Shown: piece after piece, positions 52,466 through 61,400 of the stretch
Numbering within the stretch: the stretch's first letter is position 1
Layout of the letters: every line of letters starts with the position of its first letter
Assembly (NCBI GenBank): GCA_038213375.1
Contig: JBBQTB010000023.1
Location: 21,951 to 85,950 of the forward strand
Direction of reading: 5' to 3'
Source of the DNA: JAAUTT01 sp038213375
GTDB lineage: Bacteria > Bacteroidota > Bacteroidia > Bacteroidales > JAAUTT01
Length of the DNA: 64,000 nucleotides
Notes under the pieces: generated by a model
The model's database searches: none
What the model saw: the letters and a program-made list of their open reading frames with translations, nothing else
Told to the model about the DNA's origin: nothing
Translations under genes and position numbers: made by a program

Positions 52466-55009
52466 ATGTACCAACAGAAAAAGGAAATTGTTTTGTTTGG
52501 CGTTGAACCAAAGCCACTAAAACCATTTATTCCGGAGATAAAAATCAGGATGAACAAGGGCAAGGCATTCGATGTGAACAAAATTACTTCTTCCAGGGAT
52601 GCTTATGAGATACTTAAGAGGATCTATGGCCGCAATCCCATCCAGGAAAACTTTATAATGCTCCTGTTCAACAGGGCAAATAAACTGATCGGGTATTACA
52701 GGCACACCATTGGAACATCATCGGCTACTATGGTTGACATTCCTATGATTATAGGCCTGGCCACAAAAGCCCTTGCCCAGGGAATTGTTATTTCCCACAA
52801 TCATCCGTCTGCAACACTTGCCCCATCAGATCCGGACAGGGAACTAACCCGGAATATCATACAGGCGCTAAAAACAGTTAAGATCAATCTTCTTGACCAT
52901 ATCATCTACACCAACGATGGTTATTACTCATTTGCAGATGAAGGAACACTAAACGGTCTAAAAAACACAACTATGATAACGTTAGAAAACATTATTTCGG
53001 AATATCCGGGTATTGACCAGGCAATCTTACCCGACGTTTTAAAAGTGGATGAATTTGAATTTATCCATGAAAATATTGACCTGTATAACGACGATGAGAC
53101 CATTAAAAAGTACATTGATGCCTTTATTGAAAAGCTCAATAAGTTCGCGGCTAAGGGAAAGTCAGGCATAAAAACCAAACAGGATAGAGAAGATGCTGAA
53201 CCTCCCAAATTAAAAGCTTCTGACATTCCTGCCATTGTGAAGAAGTTTATGCCTGAGTTCCAGCAGCGGGTCATCATTGGAAGTGAGGAACATTTCGAGA
53301 TTATAGAAAGGCTCGAAAGAGAAATTAAGGCTATCCCTAAAGATACAAGAGCTTCAGATAAAGCTTATGAAAAGGCCCAAAAGAAGGGCAAAGCCAATTA
53401 CATGGATTTTTATACCGTTTATGCCCATTTCTTTATCGGTGGCTCCAACTGGTACGTATTGTCCTGGGATGGTGATCAGTACCTGTCCTGCTATGTCGTA
53501 TTAAACAGCGACACCCGGATGAGTGAAATGGGAGATGTTGCCTTATCGGAGTTTCACGAGAATCATGTAGAACTTGATTTCTTCTGGGAGATAAAATCCC
53601 TTTCCAAAGCATTGCATGATGCTTACCCTTCAGAGTTTCCTGAGCCTAGCCACACCGAGAAGGAAGAAGTAAAAAAAGAAACTTCAGGCAAAGAAACTCA
53701 TCCAACTGTTCCTTCAAATAATGAGAAAGCTAAAAAGATAGTTAAAGAGAAAGCTCAGGAGGAAAGCTCCGCCAAAGCCGTTGAAAAGATTACTACAGAA
53801 ATATCCTTCATAAAACGGTATGCAGGTTTGCATGGCAAAACGAAAAACAGGGCACAAATACTCAATCTTCTGAATGCTTTACAAAAAGCTATCCTGGAAA
53901 AACGTATCCGTAAAACTTCGCCTTATGCAAAGGAAATCCAGTCTATTCAGTCACAACTCATCAAATGTTATAACCAGATGGGGAATGCCATAAAAATAAC
54001 CATTGATGATAAAACCCTTGAATCATACAGGGAAATAGCAGCGAGCGAAAAGTCTATGTTATCTGTTTTATATATCAAACAGTACATTGGACTGCATGGT
54101 AAGAAAGATGTGAAAGATAAAGCTGGGATGTTACTGGAAAAGCTTGAAAATACTATCCAATCTGGTAAAATCAACCAAACTGATGATTACTACGATGAAG
54201 TATCGGAAATCAGGAGTTCTTTAAAGAGCTACCTTGGAAACAAAACCAAAGCACCAGCGATAAAGGAATCTACTCTGAATGGTATCATGAATTGGCTTGA
54301 AAACCGGAAACGGAAAAAGAAAGTGGCCAAATACCTGCAAAAGATTTATGAAACTGAGAAGGGATTAAAAGGCGTGGATGTTAAACCTGTAGAAAACCCA
54401 ATGGTCATTAAACCTGATGAAATCATTTCAAGTATGGAACTTGCAAAGCTTGACTTCAAAACAATTGGTTTTACCGGGAAATGGCTCAATCTTATCGGTG
54501 ATCCTTCCGAACGTTTTACTGCAATGTTCTATGGTGGTCCCGGCTGCGGAAAATCGACACTTGCGATGGAGTTTGCCTATTATCTTGCTAAAGATCATGC
54601 AAAAAAGGTGTTGTATATCGCTAATGAAGAGAAAGTTAGTAAGACATTGCAAGATAAGTTAAAGTTGGTTCAGGGCAATCATCCGAACCTGAATTTTGTG
54701 GGCGTGCTTCGAAAAGACAAGTTTAATGAATATGACTGCATCTTTATTGATAGTGTGAATACCCTAAATGTTACACCTGTTGACCTTGAGGAAATTGCCG
54801 CTTCACATCCAAGGCTATCCATCATTTACATTTGTCAGACAACAAAAGAAGGAAAATACAGGGGATCGAGGGAGTTTGAGCATTTTGCCGATGTGGTTAT
54901 ACGGATAGAAAACGGTGTTGCCCGTCCAGAAAAGAATCGCTTTGGAGGCCGGGGGGAATTAGTCATATTTCAACCAGTTCAACAAACGGTAGAAAATGGT
55001 AACAGTTAA
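52466..55009 (+). CDS. RadC-RadA-like fusion protein
   Basis: An 847-residue protein. The N-terminal RadC-type JAB domain has the metal motif SHNHPSATLAPSDPD near residue 110. A region near 240-370 (IVKKFMPEFQQRV, HFFIGGSNWYVLS) resembles DUF2958. Two similar repeats of about 60 residues begin near 446 (FIKRYAGLHGK) and 533 (YIKQYIGLHGK). The C-terminal 180 residues are a RecA/RadA-type ATPase: Walker A GGPGCGKST near 690, Walker B CIFIDSVNTL, and the RadA signature KNRFG near 822. Joining RadC and RadA modules suggests a role in the element's DNA repair, replication or recombination. Confidence 0.8.
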   Translation: MYQQKKEIVLFGVEPKPLKPFIPEIKIRMNKGKAFDVNKITSSRDAYEILKRIYGRNPIQENFIMLLFNRANKLIGYYRHTIGTSSATMVDIPMIIGLATKALAQGIVISHNHPSATLAPSDPDRELTRNIIQALKTVKINLLDHIIYTNDGYYSFADEGTLNGLKNTTMITLENIISEYPGIDQAILPDVLKVDEFEFIHENIDLYNDDETIKKYIDAFIEKLNKFAAKGKSGIKTKQDREDAEPPKLKASDIPAIVKKFMPEFQQRVIIGSEEHFEIIERLEREIKAIPKDTRASDKAYEKAQKKGKANYMDFYTVYAHFFIGGSNWYVLSWDGDQYLSCYVVLNSDTRMSEMGDVALSEFHENHVELDFFWEIKSLSKALHDAYPSEFPEPSHTEKEEVKKETSGKETHPTVPSNNEKAKKIVKEKAQEESSAKAVEKITTEISFIKRYAGLHGKTKNRAQILNLLNALQKAILEKRIRKTSPYAKEIQSIQSQLIKCYNQMGNAIKITIDDKTLESYREIAASEKSMLSVLYIKQYIGLHGKKDVKDKAGMLLEKLENTIQSGKINQTDDYYDEVSEIRSSLKSYLGNKTKAPAIKESTLNGIMNWLENRKRKKKVAKYLQKIYETEKGLKGVDVKPVENPMVIKPDEIISSMELAKLDFKTIGFTGKWLNLIGDPSERFTAMFYGGPGCGKSTLAMEFAYYLAKDHAKKVLYIANEEKVSKTLQDKLKLVQGNHPNLNFVGVLRKDKFNEYDCIFIDSVNTLNVTPVDLEEIAASHPRLSIIYICQTTKEGKYRGSREFEHFADVVIRIENGVARPEKNRFGGRGELVIFQPVQQTVENGNS

Positions 55010-55838
55010 CAGTTTATCCGGAGGTAAGACATCCTCCTATATGGCTATTCATTATCCTGCGGATTATGAAGTATTCTCCCTGGTGTGTATTGACGACTAC
55101 AAATGCAAGCCCAGGGACAAAAGCATCATTCATTACGTAAACCAAAAGCTTGAAAAATACACACCTGAATTCGGAGAATTTATCGCAACTGCCGAAGATG
55201 ACAAAACTCTATACGTTATGAGGGATTTGGAGCAATTATTAGGCAGGGAAATAATTTGGGTTCGGGGTGTGAGCTTTGACAATTGCATTGATTACGGGCA
55301 AAAATTACTCCCTGCGTGGTCGAGGCGTTATTGCACCATCAAATTGAAGATATTGCCCATATTCCTGTTCTGGTTTCATCAAATCGGCCAAAAATGCTCC
55401 ATGCGGATAGGGTTCAGAGCTGACGAATTTGATCGTATGGAAAGGTTTTTTAACCATTCTGATCCTTGCAATTTTCGAATACCTGTAAGCTGCAAGACCT
55501 ATGGCAAGAAGCTCCAGGTTCATGAAACTTTTAACTGGAGGTTCTGTTCTTTCCCTATAATCCGGGATGGCATTACAAAATTGGTAATTGATCGGTATTG
55601 GAAAAAGAACGGAACGATAGGAGGCAATCTGTTCGAGCAGTATAGAAAGATTGATTTTCCTGCAATATCAAATTGTATTGGATGTTTTCATAAGAAGCAG
55701 GAAACACTGGCCGCGATGGCAGTATTGCATCCTGAAAAAATGAATTGGTTTGCAAAGCAGGAGTTAAAAGGTATAGGTACATGGCTGGATAGCAGGGTAA
55801 CTTACCAGGAAATAATAAATAACGTCAGTTCGATTTAA
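54996..55838 (+). pseudogene. PP-loop ATPase (PAPS-reductase-like), 3' end split by IS982 insertion
   Basis: The visible protein of 280 residues starts MVTVNSLSGGKTSSY, the PP-loop of ATP-pyrophosphatases, and is related to PAPS reductase/DndC-type phage proteins. Cys patches RYCTIKLK and NCIGCFHKK are present. Its last few residues (VSSI) are encoded by the insertion sequence. Taking out the element and one 6-bp target copy restores a 302-residue protein ending LGQTCDSGGCTA. Overlaps the RadC-RadA gene by 14 bp. May thiolate or otherwise modify nucleic acids; whether the truncated form is active is unknown. Confidence 0.78.
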
Positions 55839-56848
55839 GCCGCTTTTCTTAAAGCTTTATTATCAATAATTTCAATATTCAATGAAGGCTTTTTAGGAAA
55901 GAATGAGTATGCAATTAGTCCCGATAGAAGGTTTGTAATAAAATTATTAAAACCGCGATGTCTGGTGTGTTCCACTTGGCACATATTTTTTAATTCATCA
56001 TTAACCGTTTCAATTAGAGCTCTTTTTCGAAGAATTATTTTGTCTTTTATCTGCATAAGACTGTTTTTCATATTCTTGCGAATTTTTGTTATAAGATGAA
56101 TGCCATCTATAAAGAGCTGTTCAAAGAGCGTTTGACTAATGTACCCCTTGTCTCCAAAAAGTTTTCCGAAGATCTTTTTATAAAAAGATTTATTCTTAAG
56201 CGGCTCTCTGTCATCCACATTTCCTTGGGTTAACATGAAGTCCAAAATCTCTCCCTTGTCATTAATAATGAGATGAAGCTTGAAACCAAAAAACCAACCA
56301 ATAGAACATTGGCCTTTGGTAGCTAAGCCTTTGAAAACCCGATTTTGCTTTTCTCTACGGATATGACATGCTCTTAGAGGAGTTGAGTCAATAATAGATA
56401 TACCTGTGCATTTCCCTAAACAGCAAGTCTTTAAGAATACGGCCAATGGCATTGCTACTTTGCTTTGAAGCTCCACAAAACGATTGTATGATACCGTTTT
56501 AGGAAATTCGGACGTAAGGTGGGGTTGAACATATTGGGTATAAAAGTGCTTAAGGTTACGAAACTGCCCTGCATGGAAGAGTATAAGAATAGTAATAACT
56601 TCACTATCATGTAATTTAAAAGACCTATTTCTAGACTTCTTATCATTATCTTTTCTTACAATGTGCCCCGTCATGGCTTTTTCAAATTCGTTGCAAAATT
56701 CGTCTACGACAAAGAAAATTTCAGTAATTTTATCAGTATTAAGCATAGGAAGAAAATTGGTTAAATATTTATTGATTAGACACTTAAATATACCAATTCT
56801 TCCTATTCTTTCCTAATAAAAATTAAATTTCTTACGTCGAACTGACGT
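55822..56848. mobile_element. IS982-family insertion sequence (1027 bp)
   Basis: Terminal inverted repeats ACGTCAGTTCGA (55822-55833) and TCGAACTGACGT (56837-56848) are perfect over 12 bp, with TAAATA as a direct repeat immediately outside (55816-55821 and 56849-56854). The element carries one minus-strand transposase. Intact ends and target copies point to a recent insertion. Confidence 0.9.
55835..56746 (-). CDS. IS982 family transposase
   Basis: A 303-residue DDE transposase. SIIDSTPLRACH holds the first Asp, KLFGDKGYISQTLFEQL the second, and RALIETVNDELKNM the Glu region; C-terminal HTRHRGFNNFITNLLSGLIAYSF is typical of IS982. Complete and probably functional. Confidence 0.92.
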   Translation of the reverse strand: MLNTDKITEIFFVVDEFCNEFEKAMTGHIVRKDNDKKSRNRSFKLHDSEVITILILFHAGQFRNLKHFYTQYVQPHLTSEFPKTVSYNRFVELQSKVAMPLAVFLKTCCLGKCTGISIIDSTPLRACHIRREKQNRVFKGLATKGQCSIGWFFGFKLHLIINDKGEILDFMLTQGNVDDREPLKNKSFYKKIFGKLFGDKGYISQTLFEQLFIDGIHLITKIRKNMKNSLMQIKDKIILRKRALIETVNDELKNMCQVEHTRHRGFNNFITNLLSGLIAYSFFPKKPSLNIEIIDNKALRKAA

Positions 56849-56937
56849 TAAATAGTAAGACAGCACTCGCAAAAGAGCTACTATTTGAATTAATGATGTT
56901 AGGACAAACTTGTGATAGTGGGGGGTGTACAGCATAA
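56849..56937 (+). pseudogene. Severed 3' end of the PP-loop gene
   Basis: Downstream of the IS, from the end of the target copy, the plus strand reads SKTALAKELLFELMM then LGQTCDSGGCTA and a TAA at 56935-56937. It is in phase with the PP-loop gene across the insertion. The Cys-containing C-terminus is therefore disconnected from the enzyme. Confidence 0.8.
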
Positions 56938-56939
56938 CA

Positions 56940-56970
56940 AAAACTGTTAGCTTTAATTGCTAACAGTTTT
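56940..56970. terminator. Bidirectional intrinsic terminator
   Basis: AAAACTGTTAGC (56940-56951) pairs with GCTAACAGTTTT (56959-56970) around 7 nt. It lies between the convergent ends of the PP-loop gene and the minus-strand operon, with T residues on the plus side and A residues before the stem, so it can serve both. Confidence 0.8.
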
Positions 56971-56981
56971 GAAATTCCTTC

Positions 56982-57638
56982 TTAGCAAGGAATAGCTATA
57001 AATTGAATATTCAGGGGCAATTTAATTTTGTTAAAATAATCATATCCAATTATTGTTGGCTTATACACTACTCCTTTTTTATCAAATTTACCTTTATTGA
57101 TCCAAAGAACTTTTTGATAAGCATCGGGAGCTATTGTTCTCCGGCCTAAATCTTCTATAAATAGATTGGGAACTATCGTAATATCAATTATGTCATAATT
57201 TTGGAGTGTAAGCCAACAATGAAACTTTATTGAAGGAAAATAATTTTTATCTCTTAATCTTTTATAAACTGATCCTAATGATTCATAATTTATTCTCAGC
57301 TTATTTACATAAACGTTACCACTTGTAACATAAGATTCAAGGTTGTAACTGTCTTTTAAGAATTTGGATAATTCATTGCTAAAAAACATACATTTTAGAG
57401 CTACATCTTCAATTGAATATTTATTCACTTCATATAATTGAGTAAGAATATCGTTAATTATATGAGCTTTTTGTTCTTCATTAAAAGTGAAATCCTTATA
57501 TTCGAACTTTGCATATTCTTGTAAGTCAATCCTTTTAGACCTGTTTAAAGCGTTAGTAAAGTGTAACGGATAATTGTAAATAAGTGGATTCCAGATTCGT
57601 TTTGTAATGTGATTTAAATTCTGCCTAAAAGTTTTCAT
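56982..57638 (-). CDS. Papain/transglutaminase-fold candidate protein
   Basis: A 218-residue protein with a plausible Cys-His-Asp triad: Cys83 in DVALKCMFFSNEL, His140 in IKFHCWLTL, Asp152 in YDIIDITIV. Order and spacing match transglutaminase-like or papain-fold proteins. No closer family recognised. Overlaps the preceding 75-residue gene by 4 bp and is last in its operon. Confidence 0.55.
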   Translation of the reverse strand: MKTFRQNLNHITKRIWNPLIYNYPLHFTNALNRSKRIDLQEYAKFEYKDFTFNEEQKAHIINDILTQLYEVNKYSIEDVALKCMFFSNELSKFLKDSYNLESYVTSGNVYVNKLRINYESLGSVYKRLRDKNYFPSIKFHCWLTLQNYDIIDITIVPNLFIEDLGRRTIAPDAYQKVLWINKGKFDKKGVVYKPTIIGYDYFNKIKLPLNIQFIAIPC

Positions 57639-57862
57639 AGATTACGTCTTTTTAATTTTGGATAAATATATATATCGTTAAATTTTAATAGTTTTCTGTC
57701 AAAATGCAGCACAATTCCTTGCTTATAAAGTAAATAAACGTCCACACCATCTTTATGTAATAATTCATACTCATTTGAATTATTAATTCTAAATAGGCTA
57801 ATAATATTAGGGTGTAGTGCAATACAGGGTGCTGTTCTTTTCTTCAATTGATTAAAATTCAA
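57635..57862 (-). CDS. Small hypothetical protein
   Basis: A 75-residue basic protein, mostly predicted beta strand (CIALHPNIISLFRI, GVDVYLLYKQGIVLHF). Overlaps the 308-residue gene upstream by 11 bp and the next gene by 4 bp, so it is part of the operon. Not recognised; its small size before a transglutaminase-fold gene recalls lasso-peptide B1/B2 pairs, but no similarity to B1 was seen. Confidence 0.55.
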   Translation of the reverse strand: MNFNQLKKRTAPCIALHPNIISLFRINNSNEYELLHKDGVDVYLLYKQGIVLHFDRKLLKFNDIYIYPKLKRRNL

Positions 57863-58778
57863 CTCTTTTTATTTTATATGCTTCACGATTTTGTTTTATC
57901 CAGGAACGAACTTCCATCAGAGCTTTCTCATAATTGTCGGATTTTAAATCACCAGAAGCATCCACAGATATTGGATATTCCTCGATGTATGGAGCTATTT
58001 GTTCCATTACACGGTATGCACATAGAATTTTGGCATCTGAATCTGGATTTGGTGAACTACATCTTTTTTCATTGCTTTCAATAATTTGAAACAGATAATT
58101 AAACATTGATCTTTGGCGTGTATAAATCAAATCAGGAACAAGATCATAAACAACATCATCGGTAACTGAAGCATTCTTAGCTTTTTGCAAACAAAACTCT
58201 ATCATATCAGGTTCTCCCATCCGGGCCATTGCCAATCTCATTGCCCATCTATCTTGGGATGATGTCTTTTGTTTATCATTTATCATCTGGTGGAAGTCAT
58301 ATATAAGGTCTGTTATATTAAGCCATCCGCATATTTTTATCAATTCCTGGTAATGCTGACTTCGTTTTTTGATTAAATCAGAAAGCATGTATTTAAGTTC
58401 TGCATCGAAATCCTTAACCTCATAAGAAGCTATATAGCTCATGTTTTTGCCAATAATACCACCATCCCGATTACCAAGCCCAAAAATGAGTTGTTTAAGC
58501 ACCCGCTTTTTTAATAAAGTACTTTCTACGTTATGTCCAAGAAAATTAATTAAGCTATAAGCAGCGAACCGATTGTCTGTTAGAGTATCGGAAGTATATC
58601 GCTCTGCTTCACTTATCACATCTTCTCTGTCAAATTGCAGAAAGCTCTCTGATATTTCAGTTACCGATTGTCCTTTTTGCCATTGAACAAAATAGACATT
58701 TAACGATTCATCAAGCTTTTTTTGAGACGTGGCTGAAATGGAAAATAAAAGTGCAAAAGTGAATACCAGGTATCTCAT
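57852..58778 (-). CDS. Secreted hypothetical protein, helical repeat type
   Basis: A 308-residue protein with a signal peptide (YLVFTFALLFSISATSQ). The rest looks helical, with patches such as LAMARMGEPDMIEFCLQKA that resemble HEAT-like repeats. The 338-residue secreted protein further upstream in the operon has a similar patch (LVRMGDPDARNLYD), so the two are probably distant paralogues. Function unknown. Confidence 0.65.
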   Translation of the reverse strand: MRYLVFTFALLFSISATSQKKLDESLNVYFVQWQKGQSVTEISESFLQFDREDVISEAERYTSDTLTDNRFAAYSLINFLGHNVESTLLKKRVLKQLIFGLGNRDGGIIGKNMSYIASYEVKDFDAELKYMLSDLIKKRSQHYQELIKICGWLNITDLIYDFHQMINDKQKTSSQDRWAMRLAMARMGEPDMIEFCLQKAKNASVTDDVVYDLVPDLIYTRQRSMFNYLFQIIESNEKRCSSPNPDSDAKILCAYRVMEQIAPYIEEYPISVDASGDLKSDNYEKALMEVRSWIKQNREAYKIKRVEF

Positions 58779-58789
58779 CTAAGTTTTAT

Positions 58790-60538
58790 TTAATTATTCA
58801 GATTTTCTTGACTATTTTGTGATCCTTTTTTCTTACGGAGGTTAAATGCTTTCCCTTTAAAACTGTATCTGTATGTTAATGTAAGTGTAACATCATTATT
58901 CCGGCTTGCTTTGATCATGTTATGACGATTGGCCCAAATGGCACTGAAATCAAAAAGATGTCTTTCCTTCAACGTATAACCTATTCCACCTCGTAATATA
59001 TAGACTTCTGATTGAGTTTCACTATTCATAAGGCTCTGATTGTATGCCAGAGACAAAGATGTGTTCATTTTTTTATCAAAGAACGTCTTTCTTCCGGAAA
59101 CCGAAGGGCCGACAGTTACTGTTTTAACTGTATCTGCTTTATTATGGTTAAAATTAATACCTGCTGAAAGGCTTAAATTTTGTTTTGTTAATGAATGATT
59201 ATACCCTAACATTCCATTAAAAAACTGATTTTTCGAATGACTAAGGTTATCCGATTGTTGTTCTGTTGCCTGTTGATAATTGGTTGAAATAATAACACTT
59301 CGGCGAACATTCTCATTACCTTCAGGAGTAAAAGTTAAAGATAGTCCCATCGTCTCAGAAATCTGAGTATAATCAAGAGTATCAGCGTACACATATGGGC
59401 CTGTATTATTTATATCTTCAAAGCCGCTACGCACATGGGTATAATTGCGAAAGTTTCCATACATGATATTTGCATTCACTGCCTTAACAGGTGTATAGCC
59501 GAAATTGACATTGCCAACCCAACGTTTGTTATTTTGATTTTTTGTGTTTTCAAGATCATCATGCTGTAGGCCAACACTTGTTGCAAAGCTTAGTTTTTCA
59601 GGAATAACCTGACCTGCGTAATTTAGGGTATAATTAACAAAGTCATTGACTGTTGTGTATGCTCCTAAAGTTCTGTAGCCAGGTGCTATACGTTCATAAC
59701 CTACCCCAATCGAACCAATGGGGGAATTATAGTTGAGATTGGACTTCATTGCATTATACTGATGAGTAGAAGTTCTTTTGGCAAATACGGGCATTAGTTT
59801 ATATTGTTCCTCGTTACGTGAAGTATATGTATCCTCGGTGAATAAGCTTGTAGAGTATTCAACATTAAGATTGACATAAGAAAACAAACTAAAATTGCCA
59901 CTTAATGCTATTGCAAGATTTTCTGATGGTGTAACAGAAAGGCTGTCATAGCCTGTAAGTGAATGAGCATCATCACGGGCATAGAATGTCGAAAGTGCTA
60001 CGTTACCACCAGTAAAAGTATACTCCGATTTGAATCCACTTCCAAAGCGATAATAAGCTGGGACAATATGTCCAGCCGAATCAGGCAGAATGCGTTCCTG
60101 CATTCTGCCTGCCATTACACTGAATTTCCAATTCCCACCAGGTGTTAATTCTGCGCCTCCACCAAAAAAACGATGCCCGTTTAATGTATAATTGGAAAAT
60201 GTCATACTGTTGTAACCAAGATACAAGTGAATCCACTTATACGATGGATTTAACGAGAATTGATTAAATGGTTGCTGGTAGCTCCATCTTTTGTTTGAGT
60301 AAACACCTGAAAGGGGAATTGACCAGCCGTATATAGAAAAATTCAAATTAGCCGCAAGGGTATAGGCATAGGGTTGACGATAAGAACCAGGCATATCGCT
60401 CCAATTCCATATTTGATTTAATGACACCCCACCATCAACTTGCAACAGGGGGGATTTGCCTATGTTTGAAAGCTCCTGGCCCTTAATGCTTAAACAGATA
60501 AAAAGAATAAGTAATAACGGTGTAAGTTTACGTCTCAT
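58790..60538 (-). CDS. Outer-membrane beta-barrel protein
   Basis: About 582 residues from ATG 60538 (MRRKLTPLLLILFICLSIKGQ, a signal peptide); the frame is open 7 codons earlier. The rest alternates short strands (VNLNVEYSTSLF, IGSIGVGYERIAPG, VNFGYTPVKAVNANIMYG), many ending in aromatic residues, as in a large outer-membrane barrel, and it ends with a lysine-rich tail. No TonB plug domain was seen. Starts 26 bp after a lipoprotein gene. Confidence 0.75.
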   Translation of the reverse strand: MRRKLTPLLLILFICLSIKGQELSNIGKSPLLQVDGGVSLNQIWNWSDMPGSYRQPYAYTLAANLNFSIYGWSIPLSGVYSNKRWSYQQPFNQFSLNPSYKWIHLYLGYNSMTFSNYTLNGHRFFGGGAELTPGGNWKFSVMAGRMQERILPDSAGHIVPAYYRFGSGFKSEYTFTGGNVALSTFYARDDAHSLTGYDSLSVTPSENLAIALSGNFSLFSYVNLNVEYSTSLFTEDTYTSRNEEQYKLMPVFAKRTSTHQYNAMKSNLNYNSPIGSIGVGYERIAPGYRTLGAYTTVNDFVNYTLNYAGQVIPEKLSFATSVGLQHDDLENTKNQNNKRWVGNVNFGYTPVKAVNANIMYGNFRNYTHVRSGFEDINNTGPYVYADTLDYTQISETMGLSLTFTPEGNENVRRSVIISTNYQQATEQQSDNLSHSKNQFFNGMLGYNHSLTKQNLSLSAGINFNHNKADTVKTVTVGPSVSGRKTFFDKKMNTSLSLAYNQSLMNSETQSEVYILRGGIGYTLKERHLFDFSAIWANRHNMIKASRNNDVTLTLTYRYSFKGKAFNLRKKKGSQNSQENLNN

Positions 60539-60563
60539 CAATGTTTGTTTAGTTAGCAATTTC

Positions 60564-61220
60564 TTAATTATCCACTTCTGTGTATATAAGGTCGCCGTTT
60601 TTATCCTTTACAAATCGAAGCGTATAATTGTAAATTATTATCGAATCATTCGCGTTCATTGGAGTTGTTGAGCCGTAGCCAAACTTATCCATAACATCCT
60701 GTTTGCTGATAAACTTGTTAAATAAACCAGTTACATGAACTCTGTCATGCTCGTCTATTACTTCATCCTTATTAAAATCTTCTTTTTGGCCGTTTTTAAT
60801 AACATAACCATAAAATGCAAATGCACCACATTCTTTTTTTAAAGAATTTCTATCCCCTTTTCCTAAATACAAGCAGCCATCTTCGAAATCCTGAGATTCA
60901 ACAACAAGGCTGTCTCCTTTAAAGCTATATGGTACATTAAGCTTGTTTTCTTCCCCCATGCTCTTAATATCAACTGTCAGCATTTTGTCGCTGGTTATTT
61001 TAATATATGCAAGGTCTTTGCTTAGCTCTTCATCACTTAAAAAACTTCCAGGGTTCAATCCTGTGGTACTTTTATCCAAACCTCCAACAGTAAGCTGGAT
61101 GTTTTTAAATTCTGAGTAAGGAACCAAGTCTACAGGATAGCTTACTTCATTACTATCATCTTTTGAACAAGCAGTTGTTATCAAAAATGCAATTACAATT
61201 AAGTTTAAGATTTTATTCAT
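60564..61220 (-). CDS. Lipoprotein
   Basis: A 218-residue protein with a lipoprotein signal (LIVIAFLITTACSKDDS). The mature part is beta-rich with acidic stretches (IKSMGEENKLNVP, FNKDEVIDEHDRVHV). Probably works with the barrel encoded just downstream. No family recognised. The sequence 61221-61400 before it contains no gene. Confidence 0.7.
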   Translation of the reverse strand: MNKILNLIVIAFLITTACSKDDSNEVSYPVDLVPYSEFKNIQLTVGGLDKSTTGLNPGSFLSDEELSKDLAYIKITSDKMLTVDIKSMGEENKLNVPYSFKGDSLVVESQDFEDGCLYLGKGDRNSLKKECGAFAFYGYVIKNGQKEDFNKDEVIDEHDRVHVTGLFNKFISKQDVMDKFGYGSTTPMNANDSIIIYNYTLRFVKDKNGDLIYTEVDN

Positions 61221-61400
61221 TTTAATAGGTTTAAATTGTTAAGTTATCTAATAGGTAATATTTTACGTTTAATAGAATTGCTCAATTATTCTAATTAAAT
61301 TGTTCTTATATTCTTTATATCGTTCTGGATAATCATCTATAATTGCATCTCCCCAATAAATTGCTAAACACTTATTTGGCAATATATTTCCCAAATAGCC

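Noticed and set aside
56920..56930. GGGGGGTGT resembling the narK tract motif
   Set aside because: It lies inside the severed coding end of the PP-loop gene and lacks the second tract; considered coincidence.
57635..57862. 75-residue gene plus transglutaminase-fold gene as lasso-peptide B1/B2
   Set aside because: No asparagine-synthetase-like C protein, no precursor and no clear similarity to B1.
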